From: Rikenella microfusus | Lineage (GTDB): Bacteria > Bacteroidota > Bacteroidia > Bacteroidales > SZUA-534 | Assembly (NCBI GenBank): GCA_020719105.1 | Contig: DYQV01000065.1 | Span: forward strand, 1-10,911 | Length of the DNA: 10,911 bases | Direction of reading: 5' to 3' | In this document: piece by piece, positions 1 through 7,996 of the stretch | Position numbering within the stretch: the stretch's first letter is position 1 | Layout: every line of letters starts with the position of its first letter | Translations under genes and position numbers: made by a program | The notes under the pieces: model-generated | Seen by the model: the letters and a program-made list of their open reading frames with translations, nothing else | Told to the model about the DNA's origin: nothing | Database searches by the model: none

Positions 1-83
1 TTTTTATTTTTATGAATGGAAACCTTCATTAAAATGTTGCAATAATATTTAGCATAAGATTCATAGTAACGCGTTAATTTTAG

Positions 84-91
84 TAAATTTG
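84..91 (+). promoter_or_regulatory. Possible Bacteroidota -7 promoter element upstream of comM
   Basis: TAAATTTG is an exact match to the Bacteroidota -7 consensus TAnnTTTG, 52 bases before the comM start codon, which would give a leader of roughly 45 nt. I could not find a TTG-type -33 element at the expected distance (the nearest TTG, at 37-39, is too far), so this is a half-match. In AT-rich DNA it could be chance. Confidence 0.35.
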
Positions 92-143
92 ACCGGGTCC
101 AAAAATAACCCCCGAAACGAATCTTGAATGAAATTCTATTTGA

Positions 144-1682
144 ATGTTAGTTAAAACTTACGGAAGCGCTGTTTTTGGAATTAATGCCACCACCATAACT
201 GTTGAAGTAAATATTTCAACAGGTATAGCCTTTCATCTGGTTGGGTTGCCTGATAGCGCCGTGAAAGAGAGCCAACAGCGGATTAATGCCGCCCTTAAAA
301 ATAACGGTATTGAATTACCGGGAAAAAAAATTGTTATCAACATGGCTCCGGCCGACATCCGCAAAGAGGGATCGGCTTACGATCTTACTTTGGCGGTTGG
401 CATGATGGCGGCTTCGGGATTGGTGTTTTCGGAGGAGCTGGAAAAATACCTCATCATGGGAGAACTTTCGCTCGATGGCAGCCTTAACCCAATAAAAGGA
501 GTATTGCCCATTGCCATAAAAGCCCGCGAAGAAGGATTTATAGGGTTCATTTTACCCAAGCAAAATGCCCGCGAAGCTGCGGTGGTAAATAATTTGGATG
601 TAATTGGGGTTGAAAATATTACCCAAGTGGTTGATTTTCTGAACGGAAAGTTAAGCATTGAGCCTACCATCGTTAATACCCGAGAGGAATTTTATGCCGG
701 CATTGAAAGCTATGAAACCGATTTTTCCGACGTGCGTGGGCAGGAAAATGTAAAGCGGGCCATGGAAATTGCTGCTGCAGGTGGGCATAACATTATTATG
801 ATTGGGCCTCCGGGTGCCGGTAAAACTATGTTGGCCAAACGAATACCCTCCATTCTTCCGCCCTTTACCCTTCAGGAAGCCTTGGAAACTACCAAGATTC
901 ATTCCGTGGCCGGAAAAATTGACAACCATACGGCACTTATGACTACCCGACCTTTCCGAAGTCCTCATCATACCATTTCGGACGTTGCACTCGTTGGAGG
1001 GGGTACCTATCCTCAACCCGGCGAGATTTCATTGGCCCATAACGGAGTGTTGTTTTTAGATGAATTACCGGAATTCCAACGGACCGTTTTGGAAGTAATG
1101 CGGCAACCGCTCGAGGATAGGGTGATTACCATTTCACGGGCCAAATTCTCGGTGGAGTATCCGGCCAGTTTTATGCTGGTAGCCAGCATGAATCCTTGCC
1201 CTTGCGGGTATTACAACCATCCGGAAAAAGATTGTGTATGTTCTCCGGGAATACGTCAAAAGTATTTGAATAAAATTTCGGGCCCGTTGCTCGACCGCAT
1301 TGACATTCACATTGAAGTAGTTCCGGTTCCATTTGAGAAACTTTCAGGAAAAGAGGCATTGGAAAGCAGTAGTGCCATAAGGGAACGGGTAACTAAAGCC
1401 CGGGAAACCCAAATGGAACGATTCAAGGACTTGAGCGGCATTCACAACAATGCACAAATGAGCACCCGGCTCATTCGCAAGTATTGCCAGCTCGATGCTA
1501 CGGGTTCGCAATTGATAAAAACCGCCATGGAAAAAGTGGGCCTTTCGGCACGGGCTTACGACCGGATTTTAAAAGTGTCGCGCACTATTGCTGATATGGA
1601 AGGTAGTGAATTGATTCTGCCGCATCACTTGGCCGAAGCTATCCAGTACCGAAGCTTGGACAGGGATAATTGGGGAAGTTGA
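144..1682 (+). CDS. comM: ComM/YifB-family Mg-chelatase-like AAA+ ATPase
   Basis: Full-length member (512 aa, the usual size) of the YifB/ComM family. The Vibrio and Haemophilus members are hexameric helicases that drive branch migration when incoming single-stranded DNA is recombined into the chromosome during natural transformation; the protein is cytoplasmic. Visible domains: an N-terminal ChlI/Lon-protease-like S5 fold (about residues 20-165), then the Mg-chelatase AAA+ core with Walker A GPPGAGKT (221-228), Walker B LFLDE (D306, E307), a CPCG...CVC cysteine cluster (C352, C354, C364, C366) typical of the family, and the GPLLDRIDIHIEV sensor/arginine segment. A C-terminal helical domain ends in the family signature RAYDRILKVSRTIADMEG. 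The ATG at 144 gives the normal N terminus MLVKTYGSAVFGI. It appears monocistronic: 227 bp separate it from the next gene. It is widespread in bacteria without known competence, so the family call is firm but the physiological role here is inferred. Confidence 0.95.
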   Translation: MLVKTYGSAVFGINATTITVEVNISTGIAFHLVGLPDSAVKESQQRINAALKNNGIELPGKKIVINMAPADIRKEGSAYDLTLAVGMMAASGLVFSEELEKYLIMGELSLDGSLNPIKGVLPIAIKAREEGFIGFILPKQNAREAAVVNNLDVIGVENITQVVDFLNGKLSIEPTIVNTREEFYAGIESYETDFSDVRGQENVKRAMEIAAAGGHNIIMIGPPGAGKTMLAKRIPSILPPFTLQEALETTKIHSVAGKIDNHTALMTTRPFRSPHHTISDVALVGGGTYPQPGEISLAHNGVLFLDELPEFQRTVLEVMRQPLEDRVITISRAKFSVEYPASFMLVASMNPCPCGYYNHPEKDCVCSPGIRQKYLNKISGPLLDRIDIHIEVVPVPFEKLSGKEALESSSAIRERVTKARETQMERFKDLSGIHNNAQMSTRLIRKYCQLDATGSQLIKTAMEKVGLSARAYDRILKVSRTIADMEGSELILPHHLAEAIQYRSLDRDNWGS

Positions 1683-1687
1683 GAATA

Positions 1688-1722
1688 TACAATTGACAAT
1701 TAGCAATGAGTAATTATTAATG
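1688..1722. repeat. AATT-rich word-like repeat just after comM
   Basis: Six bases after the comM stop codon lies a run of related short words (ACAATTGAC, ACAATTAGC, AATGAG, TAATTATTAATG), each a small variation on AATT/AAT plus a G or C. Degenerate strings of this type recur between genes in many Bacteroidota genomes, as far as I recall. It has no hairpin strong enough to act as a terminator. Function unknown. Confidence 0.35.
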
Positions 1723-1738
1723 AATAACCTTATATCCG

Positions 1739-1757
1739 CAAGTCACAGTGTGACTTG
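1739..1757. repeat. Perfect palindrome, copy 1 of a REP/BIME-like pair
   Basis: CAAGTCACAGTGTGACTTG is a perfect inverted repeat: nine-base arms around a single central G at 1748. Nine-base perfect arms are rarely expected by chance in 11 kb (about 0.04 by simple counting). The inner AGTCAC-N3-GTGACT is shared with the second palindrome at 1806-1820. There is no T-run after it, so it is unlikely to be an intrinsic terminator for comM. Candidates are a REP-type palindromic unit or an operator for a dimeric regulator of the downstream genes. Confidence 0.7.
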
Positions 1758-1805
1758 TTGATTTAATGGTACTTATTAAAACTTACATTGTTATTTTAAT
1801 TAAAG

Positions 1806-1820
1806 AGTCACGCCGTGACT
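1806..1820. repeat. Perfect palindrome, copy 2 of a REP/BIME-like pair
   Basis: AGTCACGCCGTGACT is a perfect inverted repeat with seven-base arms around C1813, centred 65 bp from the first palindrome. The outer six bases of each arm are identical to copy 1, while the middle three differ (AGT versus GCC). Each arm of one copy can therefore pair with the opposite arm of the other as well as within itself. This conserved-arm, variable-loop pattern fits a repeated palindromic unit or two operator half-site pairs. It sits 90 bp upstream of the PorV-like gene. Confidence 0.65.
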
Positions 1821-1909
1821 AACAGTAGAAATGCATTAGCGGGTATTTTCAAAAGAAAAGTTCCTAATCCATACTAATAAATTGATGGCAACTGCAAAAA
1901 TATTGATCA

Positions 1910-3058
1910 ATGAAACGTGCTAAAGCAGGGCATTTCTTATTTTTACATTTTAAAACAAAGGGTTTGGGCATAAAAGCAATTCTATTTCCGGTGTTTTTTT
2001 TACTCAGCGTTTTTATGGGTAAAATTGTGGCACAAACAGCACCCAAATATTCAAATGAATTTTTGAGTATTGGGGTTGGAGCCCGTTCCTTTGCCATGTC
2101 GAATACTACCGTTGCTTCCGTTTCCGGGATTACTTCTGTTTACTGGAATCCTGCGGCATTAGTTACGTTAAGCAAATCGGTAAATTTGGGGTTAATGCAT
2201 TCTGAATATTTTGCAGGCTTGTCGCAATACGATTTTGGTGCTATTGCATTTAAACCCGATGAAAACTCGAGCTTTGGCATTTCCTTGATTCGTTTTGGGG
2301 TTGACAACATACCAAACACATTGGCATTGATTGATAACGATGGAAATATTCGTTTCGACCGCATTCAGTCGTTTTCAGTAGCCGATTATGCAGTAACCTT
2401 TACCTATGCCCGACGATTAGCTATAAAAGGATTGAGTGTAGGTGGTAATGCCAAAATAATTCGTCGCATTGGGGGAGATTTTGCCCGTGCCTGGGGCTTT
2501 GGTATCGATTTAGCGGTCCATTATCAGTTTGATCTTTGGCAATTCGGTATTATGGCCCGCGACATTACCACCACTATAAACTCATGGACTTTTTATACCG
2601 ACAATCTGGAAGAGGTTTTTAAAATGACCGGAAATGTTATTCCCACCAGCAGTACAGAAATAACCTTGCCCCGATTTATTTTAGGAGCAGCCAGAACCTT
2701 CAATTTTGGAAAAAAATGGGGTGCTTTAACTGAAATAAATTTAGACCTTACTACCGATGGTAAACGAAATGTGTTGTTGAAAGGCGATCCGTTTAGTATT
2801 GATCCCCATTTGGGAGTTGAATTCCATTACCAGAAACTGATTTTTCTTAGAGCAGGAATTGGCAATATTCAGCAGGAATACGAAGGGGGCAAACATACCA
2901 GCTTACAACCCAATATGGGAATCGGTATAAGTTATCGGGGTGTTTCGGTTGATTATGCGTTAACCGATTTGGGAAATCTTTCGGCGGCTGGATACTCCCA
3001 TGTTTTCAGCCTTACTTATAGTTTCGATAAAACAAAAGGAAACCTGCCTAAGCTTTAA
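1910..3058 (+). CDS. PorV/PorQ-family outer-membrane barrel protein (type IX secretion)
   Basis: 382-residue exported protein of the PorV/PorQ family, FadL-like outer-membrane barrels of T9SS. Known PorV shuttles cargo from the SprA/Sov translocon to the PorU sortase; PorQ tethers PorZ. Seen here: a hydrophobic signal segment (about residues 23-36) with likely cleavage at VA41-Q42, then the family start YSNEFLSIGVGARSFAM (47-63) and the hallmark SVYWNPAAL (76-84), followed by alternating beta segments up to a closing strand HVFSLTYSF. Compared with the P. gingivalis PorV opening (ISPDARAGGMGDVG), it is a more generic family member, so I do not assign porV or porQ. Start: ATG 1910 directly follows an in-frame stop but leaves an unusually long 22-residue n-region. 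A TTG at 1964 would give a compact signal peptide (LGIKAILFPVFFLLSVF) and is a realistic alternative. Four bases separate its stop from the C25 peptidase start, so the two are almost certainly co-transcribed and may work together. Confidence 0.88.
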   Translation: MKRAKAGHFLFLHFKTKGLGIKAILFPVFFLLSVFMGKIVAQTAPKYSNEFLSIGVGARSFAMSNTTVASVSGITSVYWNPAALVTLSKSVNLGLMHSEYFAGLSQYDFGAIAFKPDENSSFGISLIRFGVDNIPNTLALIDNDGNIRFDRIQSFSVADYAVTFTYARRLAIKGLSVGGNAKIIRRIGGDFARAWGFGIDLAVHYQFDLWQFGIMARDITTTINSWTFYTDNLEEVFKMTGNVIPTSSTEITLPRFILGAARTFNFGKKWGALTEINLDLTTDGKRNVLLKGDPFSIDPHLGVEFHYQKLIFLRAGIGNIQQEYEGGKHTSLQPNMGIGISYRGVSVDYALTDLGNLSAAGYSHVFSLTYSFDKTKGNLPKL

Positions 3059-3062
3059 AAGT

Positions 3063-6000
3063 ATGCAACCATCCATAAATACAATTCTAAAACGAACCCT
3101 TGTTTTTTTGCTCTATTTCAGCACGAGTATTTCTATGGCTCAAAACATTGGCAACGAATGGATAGCAATGAATCAAACCTATTATCGGTTCAGCATTCCA
3201 ACAACCGGTATTTATCACATTACATTGCAGCAATTGCAGCAAGCAGGAGTTCCTGTAAACAGCAATAATCCGCAGAATATCCAGCTTTTTTATAACGGAC
3301 AGGAAATACCTTGTTTCATAAAAGGGGAGAGTACCGGACTGCTTGAATACATCGCGTTTTATGCGCAAAAAAACTCCGGTTGGTTTGATGTAGAAATATA
3401 CGATAAACCTGAAAATCAGACCAATCCTTATTATAGCATGATTACTGATACGGCAGCGGTTTTTATTACCTGGAATACCAGCTTTACAAACCAACGCATG
3501 ACCTTAGAAACGGATCAGAATTTTACGGGATATACCGCAGCTCCCTATTGCCGGTACCAATCGCTGGTTCAATATACCGGAAAATACTTTGAATCGTGGC
3601 CCGATTGTCAATATACTGAGGCCGAAGGATGGGCCGATAACAATGGAATTAGCCTTGGAAACACGGTAACTAAAAATATTCCCACACCGGAATTTGTGTC
3701 AAACAGTTCTCCCACAACAATCGATTGGTCATTGCTAACCTATTCTGTAAATTCGCACCACTTAAAAATATCAGGGCCAGGTTTTATTACCGATACTATT
3801 TTCAGTACTTACAAAACCATTAAAAAAAGCTATTCATTGACCGGTATAGCACTAAGTAGTCAAACTCCCATAAATTTTGAAAGCATTGACGATGTGGATG
3901 CACCGACTGATTACTCCGCAGTGTCGTATATCTCAATTACTTATCCCCGCTCTTTTGCCAACATTACTGAAACCAATTTTGTATTCCGCCTTCCAGCCTC
4001 TCCTTCAAAGAAAACCTATCTGGAGTTTCCGGGCTTAAGTTCTGGTAATTATTCGCTTTTTGATGTGTCGCGGGGCATCAAAATATCAGTTATTTCAGAA
4101 GGTGGAATGCTCAAAGCCTTGGTTCCTGCATCCACAAATGAAATTCAGCTCGCTTTGGTAAAAGATGAGGGATTGTTGCAACCTACGCAAATTAGTTTGT
4201 CGGTAATGGTGAACCACGCTTCAAAAAATAAGCAACATCTCATTTTAAGCCATCCAAAGCTTTGGGTGCAAGCTGAGGAATATGCCAATTATCGGCAGGC
4301 TTACCTCATAAATGCCGAATATTTGTACGACCAGTTTGGTTATGGTATCCGCAAACACCCCATGGCTATCCGGAATTTCTTACGGTACATTGCGTCCAAC
4401 TGGACTGTTCAGCCCACTGATTTGTTCATAATTGGTAAAGGTGTGAATGCTAAAGATTCCAGATATAATCCGACTATTTTCAACACTTGCTTAATTCCAT
4501 CCATGGGTTACACTCCCAGTGATGAATTGCTGGGTATGGGAGTAAAAGGAACCGGATTGGAATCATTTATTCCCATTGGAAGGTTGGCTGCACAAAATGG
4601 CAGTCAGGTAAGTACCTATTTGGAAAAAGTGCAACAGTTTGAACAGAATGAACCGTCGGAATGGATGAAACGCTTGATTCATTTTGGAGGGGGCATAAAT
4701 GACAGCGAACAAAACCTATTCAAAGATTACTTAAATTCATACCGGTTAATTGCCAGTGACACCTTATTTGGAGGTTATGTTTCCACCTTTTTAAAAAAAT
4801 CGTCCGATCCCATTACCATTTCAAGAAATGATAGCATAACCGGATTAGTAAATAGCGGGGTTAGCCTGATGACCTTTTTTGGTCACGGTTCCGCTAGCGG
4901 ATTTGACCAAAACATTGATGATCCATCGGCATATCAAAACCAAGGTAAATATCCTTTGATGTTAGCCAATTCCTGTTATTCAGGTGACATCCATTTATAC
5001 AGTCAATACAGCACCAGCGAAGAGTGGGTACTTATTCCCGAAAAGGGTGCCATCGGTTTTTTAGCCATGGTGGGGCAAGGTTATCCATCGTATTTGAATA
5101 TGTTTACTACCCAATTCTACCGCCAACTAAGCAGCTTATCGTATGGTAAACCCATCGGCAGTATCATTAATAAAGCAAAAAAAGCCATGCAGGTGAATGC
5201 TACTTTGGGTCATATTTTTAACGAAACCGTTCACTCATTTACGTTGCATGGTGATCCTTCGGTGGTATTAAATAGTTTTCTTTTGCCTGATTTAAGCATG
5301 GCTCCCGAACAGATTTTTTTCACTCCGGGAGCAATTACTACTGAAATTGATTCGTTTTATATTAACATAGTGCCCATTAACGTAAGTAGAACAAGTTCTC
5401 AACCTTTTATAATTGATGTGCAACGCACTTTTCAGGATGGCAGTTCTGCTAATTATCAGGCGGTTATAAATGGGCTTTTTTATAAAGATACGGTTAAGAT
5501 AAAATTACCAGTTGATTTTGTTAAAGGACAAGGTGTGAATGAATTTTTTATTCGGTTGGATGTTCAAAACCAATGGGATGAATTGAGCGAATCGAACAAT
5601 ACCGCATCGGTAAATACCTTTATTTCGAGCTCCGATATTATTCCGGTAATTCCTTATGGGTACAGTGTTTATCCACTTACCAATCCAATATTAAAAGCCA
5701 GCACCGGCAATGCCTTAAGCGATGAACAAACCAGCATTTTTGAGATAGATACTACGCAGCTTTTTAACAGTTCCTTGCTTATTAGTGAGGAAATAACTCA
5801 TTCCGGCGGAGTGGTAGAATGGCAACCCGGCATTAGTTTTAACCCACAAATCCCTTATTTTTGGAGGGCAGGCAAAAAAAACAGTAATGAACCCATGAAA
5901 TGGTCAACCAGTTCTTTTGCGGTTGAAGCGGGTCAAAGCGGTTGGCAGCAAAAAAACATGGGGCAAATGTTAGCGAATCAATTCAAATTTATTGAACCCA

Positions 6001-7964
6001 ATACTTCAAACAATAAGTTTGAATTTGCAGTAGCACCTAAATCAGTGCGTTGCCATAATATTGGAAGCCCTAACAACAGCAATTATACCGATATTGGTTA
6101 CGAAGTAGATGGCAATGGAGATGTTTCGTCGTGTGGAGCCGCCAGTGCCTTACTGGTGGCAGTGATTGATTCTACCACCCTAATTCCTTGGCTGGCAAAT
6201 AGAGGTGTATATGGGCAAACCAACTATCCAAAATGCTACAGCAGAAATCAACCGGAAAATTATTTTGTATTTCATTTGTCCACCGACCAAGCATCATTAG
6301 ATCTATCGTTAGATAATTTGGTAAATCTAATTGAAAACGAAGTGCCGGACGGATTCTACATTCTGATATATTCATTTATTGCAGGCAATTACCAGTTATG
6401 GCGGGAACGGCATTATGTAGCATTTCAGGAATGGGGTGCCAGCAACAATCTTCGTTTTATGCAAAACAATCAGCCATACATATTCTTTAGCCAAAAAGGA
6501 AATCCTTCGCTGGGGCAGGAAGTATCAGGCACTTCCGCTGAGACCATTGATTTATATACCGACATTAAATCGAATTTCACTTACGGTACTATTGCCAGCA
6601 TTCCTGTTGGACCATCCACTCAATGGAAATCACTTTCGTGGAATTTTACTAATGTGGAAGCTAATCCAAACGAAGTGGCCTATTTGCAAGTTTATGGCAT
6701 CGACCCTTTCGGAAATTCAATCCTTTTAATGGATTCCATTACTCAAAATGAAACGGACTTGTCCTCAATCAGTGCCAGTTCATATCCGTATATAAAGCTT
6801 CAGTTTTATACCCGCGATGAGGAATTTGAAACGCCAGCACAGTTAAAATCATGGAAAGTGCTGTATGAACCGGTAACCGATTTGGCCATCAATCCACAAA
6901 AAGAGTGGAGCTTTTACAGTGATTCCATTCAGGAAGGGGATAAATGCAGGGTAAAAGTGGCCTTTGAAAATATTGGTCCGGTTGCTGTTGATAGCTTACT
7001 GGTTAGCTACTGGCTTTTGGATGCAGCCAACAATCAACAGTCCATCAGTCGGCACAGGGTTAGCCCATTGGCAGCAGGAGAATCTGTGATTGATTCAGTT
7101 GAGTTTAGTACCCTCAACCATCGGGGAAAAAATCAACTTTGGATAGAAATAAATCCGGAAACAACTTCACGGGCAGGGTTCGACCAATTGGAACAATATC
7201 ATTTCAATAATTTGGCAAACAAACCCTTTTATGTGCAAAAAGATGAACGAAACCCGTTACTCGATGTTACTTTCGATGGACTGCATATTATGGATGGTGA
7301 TTTAGTGTCGGCCAAACCGGAAATAATGGTCCAACTCAACGATGACAATAAGTTTATTGCCTTGAATGATACCTCACTTTTTAGCCTGTATGTCAAATCG
7401 CGGCAAACAGGAATTGAGAATAAGCTGGATATGGCCGGCAATCCGGATATCAGTTTTATTCCGGCTCAATTGCCCGAGAACAAAGCTCATATCAGGTATC
7501 AGGCAAATTTTACTCAGGACGGCACCTACGAACTTCGGGTACAGGCTAAAGATGCTACTGGCAATGAATCAGGACTTTACGATTACTTGATATCGTTTCA
7601 GGTCATCAATGAAAATACCATAACCAACGTGTTTAATTATCCCAATCCGTTCAGCACTTCCACACAGTTTGTGTTTGAACTTACCGGAAGCGAAATTCCT
7701 GATGAAATGCGCATTGAAATATTAACAGTAACAGGGAAAATTGTAAAGGTAATTTATATGGAAGAACTTGGCCCCATTAGCATTGGCAAAAACATTACCC
7801 AATATACGTGGAACGGCACCGATATGTTTGGCGATGCTTTGGCAAATGGGGTTTATTTTTACAGGGTTTTTGCGCGTATGCAAGGTAAAGAAATAAAAAT
7901 GCGGGATACGGGAACCAACCAATATTTTAAAAACGGTTTTGGTAAAATGTATTTGATGCGATAA
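3063..7964 (+). CDS. porU2: Large multidomain C25 (gingipain-like) cysteine peptidase, PorU2-like putative T9SS sortase
   Basis: Secreted protein of 1633 residues from ATG 3063. Signal peptide 1-26 (TILKRTLVFLLYFSTSISMA, cut before Q27). The N-terminal beta region opens with EWIAMNQTYYRFSIPTTGIY. The C25 caspase/gingipain fold spans about 389-736, with catalytic His608 in FFGHGSASG and Cys638 in ANSCYSGD, plus LYDQFGYGIRKHPMAIRNF. Then a CARDB-like beta-sandwich (741-850), a fibronectin-like stretch (855-955), an ILEI/PANDER-like domain (about 995-1155), a beta-sandwich (1160-1272), a second CARDB-like domain (1273-1385), an Ig-like domain (1397-1516), and a T9SS sorting-like C-terminal domain (VFNYPNPFSTS to the KMYLMR end, 1522-1633). 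PorU removes cargo C-terminal domains and attaches the cargo to A-LPS; PorU2-type relatives have the same catalytic pair but an unproven role. An upstream in-frame ATG at 3000 lies inside the preceding gene and would bury the signal peptide, so 3063 is preferred. Family firm; sortase function inferred from homologues and the PorV-like neighbour. Confidence 0.85.
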   Translation: MQPSINTILKRTLVFLLYFSTSISMAQNIGNEWIAMNQTYYRFSIPTTGIYHITLQQLQQAGVPVNSNNPQNIQLFYNGQEIPCFIKGESTGLLEYIAFYAQKNSGWFDVEIYDKPENQTNPYYSMITDTAAVFITWNTSFTNQRMTLETDQNFTGYTAAPYCRYQSLVQYTGKYFESWPDCQYTEAEGWADNNGISLGNTVTKNIPTPEFVSNSSPTTIDWSLLTYSVNSHHLKISGPGFITDTIFSTYKTIKKSYSLTGIALSSQTPINFESIDDVDAPTDYSAVSYISITYPRSFANITETNFVFRLPASPSKKTYLEFPGLSSGNYSLFDVSRGIKISVISEGGMLKALVPASTNEIQLALVKDEGLLQPTQISLSVMVNHASKNKQHLILSHPKLWVQAEEYANYRQAYLINAEYLYDQFGYGIRKHPMAIRNFLRYIASNWTVQPTDLFIIGKGVNAKDSRYNPTIFNTCLIPSMGYTPSDELLGMGVKGTGLESFIPIGRLAAQNGSQVSTYLEKVQQFEQNEPSEWMKRLIHFGGGINDSEQNLFKDYLNSYRLIASDTLFGGYVSTFLKKSSDPITISRNDSITGLVNSGVSLMTFFGHGSASGFDQNIDDPSAYQNQGKYPLMLANSCYSGDIHLYSQYSTSEEWVLIPEKGAIGFLAMVGQGYPSYLNMFTTQFYRQLSSLSYGKPIGSIINKAKKAMQVNATLGHIFNETVHSFTLHGDPSVVLNSFLLPDLSMAPEQIFFTPGAITTEIDSFYINIVPINVSRTSSQPFIIDVQRTFQDGSSANYQAVINGLFYKDTVKIKLPVDFVKGQGVNEFFIRLDVQNQWDELSESNNTASVNTFISSSDIIPVIPYGYSVYPLTNPILKASTGNALSDEQTSIFEIDTTQLFNSSLLISEEITHSGGVVEWQPGISFNPQIPYFWRAGKKNSNEPMKWSTSSFAVEAGQSGWQQKNMGQMLANQFKFIEPNTSNNKFEFAVAPKSVRCHNIGSPNNSNYTDIGYEVDGNGDVSSCGAASALLVAVIDSTTLIPWLANRGVYGQTNYPKCYSRNQPENYFVFHLSTDQASLDLSLDNLVNLIENEVPDGFYILIYSFIAGNYQLWRERHYVAFQEWGASNNLRFMQNNQPYIFFSQKGNPSLGQEVSGTSAETIDLYTDIKSNFTYGTIASIPVGPSTQWKSLSWNFTNVEANPNEVAYLQVYGIDPFGNSILLMDSITQNETDLSSISASSYPYIKLQFYTRDEEFETPAQLKSWKVLYEPVTDLAINPQKEWSFYSDSIQEGDKCRVKVAFENIGPVAVDSLLVSYWLLDAANNQQSISRHRVSPLAAGESVIDSVEFSTLNHRGKNQLWIEINPETTSRAGFDQLEQYHFNNLANKPFYVQKDERNPLLDVTFDGLHIMDGDLVSAKPEIMVQLNDDNKFIALNDTSLFSLYVKSRQTGIENKLDMAGNPDISFIPAQLPENKAHIRYQANFTQDGTYELRVQAKDATGNESGLYDYLISFQVINENTITNVFNYPNPFSTSTQFVFELTGSEIPDEMRIEILTVTGKIVKVIYMEELGPISIGKNITQYTWNGTDMFGDALANGVYFYRVFARMQGKEIKMRDTGTNQYFKNGFGKMYLMR

Positions 7965-7996
7965 TTTCGGTCAAATTTTTTAATAAATATCAACGT

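Noticed and set aside
91..99. GACC-G-GGTC palindrome upstream of comM
   Set aside because: Four-base arms are common by chance and there is no second copy nearby.
651..1016. 121-codon open frame antisense to comM
   Set aside because: It lies wholly within a well-conserved gene with intact motifs on the other strand and shows no recognisable protein features; it is a shadow frame.
1743..1753. CRP/FNR-type operator
   Set aside because: The half-sites are in the reverse order (TCACA-N-TGTGA rather than TGTGA-N6-TCACA) and the spacing is wrong.
6436..6729. 97-codon + strand frame overlapping the C25 peptidase, as a possible frameshift or nested gene
   Set aside because: The peptidase frame stays open and domain-like through this region, so there is no frameshift; the alternative frame resembles no known protein.
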